From JAZDCJ01 sp036311985 (lineage in GTDB: Bacteria; Actinomycetota; Actinomycetes; Actinomycetales; Micrococcaceae), in assembly GCF_036311985.1 (NCBI RefSeq), contig NZ_JAZDCJ010000013.1: a DNA stretch of 64,000 bases. One strand, written 5' to 3'. Shown here in pieces: positions 58,194 through 64,000 of the stretch. Under the pieces are notes generated by a model that was not told where the DNA came from, did no database searches, and was given only the letters and a program-made list of their open reading frames with translations. A program made the position numbers and the translations under genes. The first letter of the stretch is position 1, and every line of letters starts with the position of its first letter.

Positions 58194-59312
58194 ATGACTT
58201 CCTCCGTTGGCTTCGTCGGCTATCGCGGCATGGTCGGCTCCGTCCTGATGCACCGACTGCAGGACGAGGGCGATTTCGCCGGCATCGACCCCGTGTTCTT
58301 CTCCACGTCCAACGCGGGCGGCCCTGCGCCGTCGTTCGCCGAGGGCGCCGGACCACTCAAGGACGCCTACGACGTCGACGAGCTCGCCAAGCTGCCGATC
58401 ATCGTGACCGCGCAGGGCGGGGACTACACCAAGGCCGTCCACCCGAGGCTCCGCGCGGCCGGCTGGGACGGACTCTGGATCGACGCCGCCTCCGCGCTGC
58501 GCATGAACGACGACTCGATCATCGTGCTGGATCCCGTCAACCGCGACGTGATCGACACCGGCCTGGCGAACGGCACCCGCGACTTCGTCGGCGGCAACTG
58601 CACGGTGTCCTGCATGCTCATGGGCCTCGGCGGACTGTTCCGCAACGGGCTGGTCGAGTGGGGCACCGCCATGACCTACCAGGCGGCCTCCGGTGGCGGC
58701 GCCCGCCACATGCGCGAGCTGCTGACCCAGTTCGGCGACATCAACGCCCACGTCGCAGACGACCTCTCCGATCCGGCGTCGGCGATCCTGGAGATCGACC
58801 GCAAGGTCCTGGCCGCCCAGCGCGGCGGGCTCGACGCCACCCAGTTCGGCGTGCCGCTGGCCGGATCGCTCATCCCGTGGATCGACGCGGACCTCGGCAA
58901 CGGCCAGTCCAAGGAGGAATGGAAAGCCGGGGTGGAGACCAACAAGATCCTCGGCACCTCCAACGGCGACCGGGTCGTCATGGACGGGCTGTGCGTCCGG
59001 ATCGGCGCCATGCGGTCCCACTCGCAGGCGTTGACACTGAAGTTGAAGGAAGACCTCTCCGGCGAGGAGATCGAGCGCCTCCTGGCCGCGGACAACGAGT
59101 GGGCTAAGGTCGTCCCGAACACCAAGGACGCGACCGTCGACGCCCTCACGCCGGTCGCCGCGTCCGGAACCCTGGACATCCCCGTCGGCCGCATCCGCAA
59201 GCTCGAGATGGGCCCCGAGTACATCTCCGCCTTCACGGTCGGCGACCAGCTCCTCTGGGGTGCGGCGGAACCGCTGCGCCGCATGCTGCTGATCGCGCTC
59301 GGCCGCCTCTAG
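58194..59312 (+). CDS. asd: Aspartate-semialdehyde dehydrogenase (E. coli type)
   Basis: Asd (372 residues) reduces aspartyl phosphate to aspartate semialdehyde for lysine, diaminopimelate, threonine and methionine synthesis. The catalytic Cys136 is in VGGNCTVSCMLMGLGGLF, and YQAASGGGARHMRELLTQ and VGDQLLWGAAEPLRRML are present. The sequence follows E. coli Asd almost throughout and is longer than the ~345-residue Asd typical of Mycobacterium, Corynebacterium and Streptomyces. TACCAT (58181-58186) ends 7 nt before the ATG; an in-frame ATG at 58185 is an alternative start. The aspartokinase gene is not adjacent. Confidence 0.94.
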   Translation: MTSSVGFVGYRGMVGSVLMHRLQDEGDFAGIDPVFFSTSNAGGPAPSFAEGAGPLKDAYDVDELAKLPIIVTAQGGDYTKAVHPRLRAAGWDGLWIDAASALRMNDDSIIVLDPVNRDVIDTGLANGTRDFVGGNCTVSCMLMGLGGLFRNGLVEWGTAMTYQAASGGGARHMRELLTQFGDINAHVADDLSDPASAILEIDRKVLAAQRGGLDATQFGVPLAGSLIPWIDADLGNGQSKEEWKAGVETNKILGTSNGDRVVMDGLCVRIGAMRSHSQALTLKLKEDLSGEEIERLLAADNEWAKVVPNTKDATVDALTPVAASGTLDIPVGRIRKLEMGPEYISAFTVGDQLLWGAAEPLRRMLLIALGRL

Positions 59313-59391
59313 CGCTCCTCCGGAAGGCCACGCACCGAGGACGACGCCGGGGCCCCGCCTGACGCACGGACGGCCGCCTGCGCGACCCCTC

Positions 59392-59414
59392 GCGGGCGCT
59401 GGATGGGCGCCCGC
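59392..59414. terminator. Stem-loop between asd and the convergent small gene
   Basis: A perfect 8-bp stem GCGGGCGC/GCGCCCGC (59392-59399 with 59407-59414) has a 7-nt loop and lies between two convergent genes. A single copy of ACGACGCCGG is at 59341-59350. Confidence 0.6.
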
Positions 59415-59440
59415 CCCGAGCTCGATCGGCGCTGGGGCCC

Positions 59441-59632
59441 TCAGTTCTCCCGGCGGACCCGCAGGACGTCCTCGGCCGCGGTGTCGAAGAGCCGTTGCAG
59501 CTGCTCGAGCCGGGCGTCGTCGATGTCGCCCGCGGCGTGGGCCTTCTTGCCGTGGTCCAGGAGCCGCTTGGCCTCCTTGAGGTTGGCTTCCGCCAAGTCA
59601 AGCGCGTGTTCAAGACTGGTCGAATGTTCCAT
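59441..59632 (-). CDS. Small helical protein (63 aa), unknown function
   Basis: This 63-residue, highly charged protein is predicted to be two helices: MEHSTSLEHALDLAEANLKE, then a helix from about 38 to 60 rich in Leu, Arg and Glu. Heptad-like leucines suggest a short coiled coil. High third-position GC supports it as a gene. No clear ribosome-binding site is seen. It is convergent with asd; I do not recognise it. Confidence 0.6.
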   Translation of the reverse strand: MEHSTSLEHALDLAEANLKEAKRLLDHGKKAHAAGDIDDARLEQLQRLFDTAAEDVLRVRREN

Positions 59633-59765
59633 GACCCCATCTTGCTCCCGCCCCCACCGGAAAGTCCACGATGTGCCCGCGCCCGACGCCGAGACGTTAC
59701 CGCCCGGCGGTGGTGCCCTACAGCGGGCAACGGCCGGCAGGCCCATCGCTCGGGGAACCGCGGCC

Positions 59766-60729
59766 CTACCCCTCGAGGAACCTTCGGTGCTCGCGCATCC
59801 TCGCTTCGAAGGCCCGTGCCCGCGCCGTCCCCCACTCCCCCGGGAACGGCTCGGCGGCGCCGGGGGCCCAGGTCGCCACGGCCCGGCCGCCCGCGACGAC
59901 CACGCGCTTGAACACCCCGTTCCCGCCCGGCACCACGCGATCGGCATGGACCGGATCGAGCACGGCGCCGCGGTCCCGGTAGCCCAGCAGCAGCTCGTCG
60001 AAACCGGGCAGCGCCAGGACCGAACGGGCTCCCGGACCGTTCGGATCCGCGCGCAGCGTCTGGGCGGTCCGGGGATCCATCCAGTAGTCGGTGCCGTCCC
60101 ATCGCCGGCACGCCAGCAGGGGCGCGGCCTCCGCGATCATCGCCCGCACGGTCCCGAGCGGCAACCCCAGCCACCACGCGAGGTCCCGTTCGGTGGCCGG
60201 CCCGTGGCTGCGGAAGTAGTCCAGCGCCAGGCGGGCGGGTCCGGGGAGCGCGGCCCCGGCGTCGTGCGGGTCCACGGCGCCCGGATCAACGGCGCCCGGG
60301 CTCCGGGCGGCCCCGGGGACCCACTCGCGGTACGGCACGAACAGCTGCGCGTGCCCCGTCCCCGGCGCCGGCGGCCCCTGGATCAGGATCCTGCGGGCGC
60401 ACAACAGGAACAGCAGGTGTACGCCGCGCTGGGCCCCGGTCGCCTGCCCGGCATCCTCGGACGCCGCGAAGAGTGCCGCGCGCGTCGCCCCGCCGGCGGC
60501 CGTGCGCAGGGCCAGGGGTACGATGCCGGACACGTCGCCTTCCGCGATGCCCAGCTGCCGGTGCCGAGCGGCCGCGGCGGCCTCCCATGCGGGCGGCCGT
60601 GACGTCCAGGAGCGCGTCGACGCGGTCCGTCGCCGCGGCGTCGTCCTGCCGGCCGAAGCCGGGCAGCAGCCCCTGGGCGCCCAGCCGGGCGCGGGCGATG
60701 CCGTGCGGTCCGGGCTCGCGGGCGTCCAC
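59766..60729 (-). pseudogene. Broken AlkZ-like winged-helix (HTH_42) gene
   Basis: A GTG at 60729 opens a frame that begins like the AlkZ/winged-helix DNA-binding family (IARARLGAQGLLPGF to LLDVTAARM). The matching rest of the family (AAARHRQLGIAEGDV through FDELLLGYRDR and VVPGGNGVFKRVVV) is in another frame from about 60590 down to the stop at 59766. Roughly 70-80 residues are missing at the joint, including the QxQ/QxD catalytic motif and the MRGTLH region known from AlkZ/YcaQ. The span is not a multiple of three. A shortened 255-residue product from GTG 60533 is possible but would lack the catalytic part. Confidence 0.65.
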
Positions 60730-60744
60730 GGCTGCGTCCCCCGC

Positions 60745-61824
60745 CTACAAGGCGCAGTTGATGAGCAGCGACTCGCTGTGCAGCTCGATCCCGAACCGCT
60801 CGCTGACGCCGTCGCGGACCGCGCGGGCCACGGCGAGCAGATCGGAGGCGCCGGCGCCCCCGCGGTTGGTCACGGCGAGCGTGTGCTTCGTGGACAGCGA
60901 TGCCCGTCCGCCGGCGAGGTCCTCGCCCGGCGTGCCCGGAAGCCCGAAGCCCTTGGGGAAGCCGGCGCGGTCGATCAGCCAGGCCGCGGAGAGCTTGACG
61001 AGGCCGTCGCCGCCGGCCGGATACCGGGGGGCGTCGTCGGGCAGGGTTCCGGCCGCGGCGGCGTCGACGACGGGGTTGGTGAAGAAGGAGCCGCTGCTGA
61101 ACGTGTCGCGGTCCGCGGGGTCGAGGACCATGCCCTTGCCGGCCCGCAGGCGCAGAACCTCCCGCCGCACGTCGACGGCCGGGGCCCGCTCCCCCGGCGC
61201 GCGGCCGAGCGCCCGGGCGAGCTCGGCGTAGGCCAGCGGCGCGCCCAGCTCGCCGAGCGTGAGCTGGAAGGACACGGCGAGGACCACGTAGCGGGGCGAG
61301 CCGTTGACCGTGGTGCGCTTGAGCAGCGAGTCGCGGTAGCCGAAGCCGAGGTCCGCCGCGGCGAAGGACTTCACGCGCCCGGCCTCGCGGTCCCACGTCG
61401 TGACGCGGGAGATGGTCTGGGAGACGTCGGCGCCGTAGGCTCCGACGTTCTGCACGGGCGTGGCGCCCGTGGACCCGGGGATGCCGGAGAGGGCCTCGAG
61501 GCCCGTCAGGCCGCGGGAGAGCGTGTGCTGGACGACTTCGTCCCACGGGTGGCCGGCCTCGACGGTGACGACCGCTCCGGCGCAGGCCGCGGAGTCGTCG
61601 TCGACGGTGATCCCCCGACTCGTGATCCGCAGGACGGTCCCGGCGAAGCCCGCGTCGTCGACCACCAGGTTGGAGCCGCCGCCGACGATCAGCAGGGGCG
61701 TCCCGGAGGCGTCCGCTTCCTGCACGACGGCGGTGATCTCCTCGCGCGTGGAGGCCTCGACGAGCCGGTCGGCCGGGCCGCCGACCGCGTTGGTGGTGAG
61801 TTCGGAAAGCAGCGTCTGGGTCAC
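60745..61824 (-). CDS. murB: UDP-N-acetylenolpyruvoylglucosamine reductase
   Basis: MurB (359 residues) is the FAD enzyme that makes UDP-N-acetylmuramic acid for peptidoglycan. The FAD site has LLIVGGGSNLVV. The conserved GSTGATPVQNVGAYG, the Arg in FGYRDSLLK, the catalytic Ser in SSGSFFTNPVV and the Glu in LHSESLL are all present. The start is GTG at 61824. It overlaps the MFS gene stop by 4 nt (GTGA), and TAGGCT ends 6 nt before it, so it may be both coupled and transcribed as a leaderless mRNA. Confidence 0.95.
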   Translation of the reverse strand: MTQTLLSELTTNAVGGPADRLVEASTREEITAVVQEADASGTPLLIVGGGSNLVVDDAGFAGTVLRITSRGITVDDDSAACAGAVVTVEAGHPWDEVVQHTLSRGLTGLEALSGIPGSTGATPVQNVGAYGADVSQTISRVTTWDREAGRVKSFAAADLGFGYRDSLLKRTTVNGSPRYVVLAVSFQLTLGELGAPLAYAELARALGRAPGERAPAVDVRREVLRLRAGKGMVLDPADRDTFSSGSFFTNPVVDAAAAGTLPDDAPRYPAGGDGLVKLSAAWLIDRAGFPKGFGLPGTPGEDLAGGRASLSTKHTLAVTNRGGAGASDLLAVARAVRDGVSERFGIELHSESLLINCAL

Positions 61825-63074
61825 CGCTCCAGCCTACTGGCAGCCGCGGCCGGACGGGCCGCGCCGGCGATGGTGAAGGACACCACGACGAGCACCGCGG
61901 GCAGCAGCAGGGCGTTGAGCAGGCCGATCTGGTCCGCGAGCAGCCCCAGGAGCGGCGGCCCGCACAGGAACGCTCCATAGCCGAGCGTCGAGACGACGGA
62001 GACGCGGGCCGCGGCGTGGCGGGGGTCGTCGGCCGCCGCCGTCATGGCCACCGGGAAGGTCAGCGCCACACCGAGGCCCCACAACGCGAGGCCCGCGAAG
62101 CCGACCGCGACCGTGGGGCCGAAGACGAAGAGCAGGAGGCCGGCGAACGCGGTGACGGCGCTCAGCCGCATGACGGCGACGCGCCCCAGGCGCTCGATCA
62201 CGCGGCCGCCGAGCAGCCGGGCGGTCATCATGGCGGTCACGAAGACGCCGTAGCCGAGCGCGCCGACCGAATCCGCGGTGCCGTAGCCGTCAGCGAGGGC
62301 GAGGGCCACCCAGTCGCCCGCGGCGCCCTCGGCGAGCGCCATGCCGAGGACCATGATGCCCAGGAGCACGGTCCGGCCCTCGCGCCACGCGCGCCCCATG
62401 GCGGCGCGGCCGCCGACGGAGGCCCCCGTGCTGGAGGTGCTCGTGACCGGCGGGGCGACGATCTCGAGGGCTCCCGTGTGGGTCGAGACGGTCTGGGGCG
62501 CCGGGGCCGTTCCCGGGCGGGCGTCCGGGCGGAAGGTCCGCGAGGCCCACCAGACGAGGGCGACGACGCCGAGGCCTGAGGCGCTGAAGTGCCAGCCGAC
62601 GGGCAGGAGCAGTGCGGCACACGCCGCCCCGATCCCGGCGCCGACGACCGTGCCGACGCTGAAGAAGCCGTGCAGCACGGGCATGACGACGCGGCCGAGC
62701 GCGGCCTCCATGGCCGCTCCCTGCACGTTGGACGCGACGTTCCACACGGCCGTGCCGGCCCCGAGGAGCGCGAGCGCTGTGCCGGTGACGGGCACGCTGT
62801 TCAGCACGGTGGAGCCGAAACCGGCCAGGAGCAGGGCCGCCCCCACCAGGGTGGCACCGTACTTGATGGCGTTTCCGGAGCCCAGGCGCAGCACGATCAA
62901 CCCGGACAGGGAGACCGTGATGAAGGATCCCAGCGTCAGGCAGAGCAGCAGCAGGCCCACCTCGCCGTGGCTGAGGCCCAGGTCGTCGCGCACCGTGGGC
63001 AGGCGCGAGACGAGCGTCGAGACGACGATTCCGGAGGCGAAATACGCGGACATGACGCCGTTGCGCCACGCCAC
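61821..63074 (-). CDS. MFS transporter
   Basis: This major facilitator transporter (417 residues from GTG 63074) has about 12 membrane helices in two halves joined by a hydrophilic loop (about 200-250). The cytoplasmic loop motifs are degenerate (VSRLPTVRDDLGL and ARLLGGRVIERLG). Glycine-rich helix 4/5 segments resemble sugar or drug efflux members. The start is uncertain because no good ribosome-binding site is seen; the coding frame extends upstream into the maoC gene's end. The substrate is unknown. It overlaps murB by 4 nt. Confidence 0.85.
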   Translation of the reverse strand: MAWRNGVMSAYFASGIVVSTLVSRLPTVRDDLGLSHGEVGLLLLCLTLGSFITVSLSGLIVLRLGSGNAIKYGATLVGAALLLAGFGSTVLNSVPVTGTALALLGAGTAVWNVASNVQGAAMEAALGRVVMPVLHGFFSVGTVVGAGIGAACAALLLPVGWHFSASGLGVVALVWWASRTFRPDARPGTAPAPQTVSTHTGALEIVAPPVTSTSSTGASVGGRAAMGRAWREGRTVLLGIMVLGMALAEGAAGDWVALALADGYGTADSVGALGYGVFVTAMMTARLLGGRVIERLGRVAVMRLSAVTAFAGLLLFVFGPTVAVGFAGLALWGLGVALTFPVAMTAAADDPRHAAARVSVVSTLGYGAFLCGPPLLGLLADQIGLLNALLLPAVLVVVSFTIAGAARPAAAASRLER

Positions 63075-63097
63075 GACGGCCGCATCGCTTCTGGAGG

Positions 63098-63544
63098 TCA
63101 GAACCGCACCACGGCCTGCGCCTTGACCAGCACCTTCTGCCCCCCGGCGGTCACGGTGAGGTCCACCCGGGCGGTGCGGGCCTCGGCGTCGAGCGCCCCG
63201 ATGGCGCCGGAGACGGTGATCTCGGTGCCCGGGGCGTCCGCGGGATTGCTGCCGTCCGGGTCCTCGACGACGACGGGCTTGGTGAAGCGCGTCTGGTAGT
63301 CGACGACGGCGGCCGGGTCCCCGCACCAGTCGACGACGAGCTGCACGGCGGCGCCCATCGTGAACATGCCGTGGGCGATGACGCCGGGGAGGCCGACCTG
63401 TTCGGCGAAGCGCCCGTTCCAGTGGATGGGATTGAAGTCGCCGCTCGCCCCGGCGTAGCGGACCAGGTCGGCGCGGTTCACGGCGACGACGGCCTCGCCG
63501 ATGCCCTGACCGGCCTCGAGGGTGGAGAAGTCGATGGCGGTCAT
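63098..63544 (-). CDS. MaoC-like (HadB-type) hydratase
   Basis: This 148-residue hot-dog fold protein has the hydratase motif YAGASGDFNPIHWNGRFA, with Asp36 and His41 at the same positions as the catalytic pair of M. tuberculosis HadB. GVIAHGMFTMG is also typical. It probably forms the catalytic half of a heterodimer with the protein encoded 3 nt upstream. In mycobacteria HadAB dehydrates beta-hydroxyacyl-ACP for mycolic acids; this organism group does not make mycolic acids, so the substrate here is open. Confidence 0.88.
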   Translation of the reverse strand: MTAIDFSTLEAGQGIGEAVVAVNRADLVRYAGASGDFNPIHWNGRFAEQVGLPGVIAHGMFTMGAAVQLVVDWCGDPAAVVDYQTRFTKPVVVEDPDGSNPADAPGTEITVSGAIGALDAEARTARVDLTVTAGGQKVLVKAQAVVRF

Positions 63545-63547
63545 GTC

Positions 63548-63994
63548 CTAGTCCTCTCCCCGCACGAGCAGCGAGGACACCGTGGTGGCCACGGGCTCGC
63601 CGGCGGTCGTGGCGATCTCGGCGCGGGTCGTGATCATGGCCCCGCCGCCCATGGCGCGGACCTGGTCGACGTGCAGCTCGGTGACGAGCTCGTCACCGGC
63701 GACGATGGGGCGGTGGTGGGTGAAGCGCTGGTCGGCGTGGACCACGCGGGAGAAGTCGATCCCGGACTCCGGGTCCTCGATGAGCTGCGCGTCGGCGCGC
63801 TGGGCGATGATGACGGCGAAGGTCGGCGGGGCGACGACGTCGGCGTGGCCGAGCGCGGCGGCCGCGGCCGGGTCGCTGTGGGCCGGGTGGGTCGCCTTGA
63901 CGGCGGCCGCGAACTCGCGGATCTTCTCGCGTCCGACGACGTACGGCTCGCCGGCCGGGTAGCTGCGCCCCTTCAGGGCGGGATTGATGCTCAT
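63548..63994 (-). CDS. MaoC N-domain/HadA-like hydratase partner
   Basis: This 148-residue protein is of the MaoC-N/HadA type. It starts MSINPALKGRSYPAGEPYVV and has a THPAHSDPAAA...VVAPPTFAVI region instead of the catalytic Asp-His pair. Such subunits bind the acyl chain and pair with a catalytic HadB-like subunit, here the gene 3 nt downstream. The upstream sequence runs out of the window, so any further operon genes are unseen. Confidence 0.87.
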   Translation of the reverse strand: MSINPALKGRSYPAGEPYVVGREKIREFAAAVKATHPAHSDPAAAAALGHADVVAPPTFAVIIAQRADAQLIEDPESGIDFSRVVHADQRFTHHRPIVAGDELVTELHVDQVRAMGGGAMITTRAEIATTAGEPVATTVSSLLVRGED

Positions 63995-64000
63995 GGCGGT

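Noticed and set aside
60286..60729. A separate 147-residue gene upstream of the AlkZ-like segment
   Set aside because: Only its first ~45 residues look like real protein, and they match the family's N-terminus. The rest is an out-of-frame reading of the following segment, so both were merged as one broken gene.

Overview
The window comes from a high-GC actinobacterium, most likely Micrococcales and close to Micrococcaceae (Arthrobacter-like). Codon third positions are almost all G or C. There is a mycothiol synthase (MshD), a GlnR-type nitrogen regulator, an RpoB whose N-terminus resembles my recollection of Arthrobacter RpoB, and many genes that appear to be transcribed without a leader. These family and lineage statements rest on recognition of the sequences; no search was run.

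The first 36 kb is the core transcription/translation region, almost all on the minus strand. In transcription order it holds tRNA-Trp, secE, nusG, rplK, rplA, a GNAT gene, rplJ, rplL, an acyltransferase, a thiolase (plus strand), a giant six-repeat secreted protein, rpoB, rpoC, a tripartite tricarboxylate transporter (tctC-tctB-tctA), rpsL, rpsG, fusA, tuf, a ~1400-residue polytopic membrane protein with a 45-residue membrane protein behind it, rpsJ, rplC and the start of rplD. The usual order is kept but is split by accessory genes. Most units end in clear stem-loops. The rplJL leader carries a U6-tailed attenuator, and the rpsL leader carries a branched RNA-like element.

From 36.4 to 42.7 kb there is an aminotransferase gene, a frameshifted gene remnant, and a compact envelope-stress-like locus. 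That locus consists of a LuxR-type response regulator, a PspC-fused histidine kinase, a divergent PspC/toastrack-like membrane protein, a small membrane protein and a small PspC protein. Four GGTTCAGGG-like direct repeats lie in its divergent promoter.

From 42.8 to 52.7 kb comes a housekeeping block: pfkA, a GNAT gene, ygfZ, a nitrobindin-like gene, a 39-residue membrane protein, a 7-8 TM protein, glnR, mshD, ppk1 and mutT1.

From 52.7 to 64 kb are a small acetyltransferase, a GntR (YtrA-type) operon of unknown membrane proteins behind a 13-bp-arm palindrome, thyA-folA-small membrane protein, an E. coli-type asd, a broken AlkZ-like gene, murB, an MFS transporter and a pair of MaoC/HadAB-like hydratase genes. 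No transposases, phage genes, CRISPR arrays or rRNA genes were seen.
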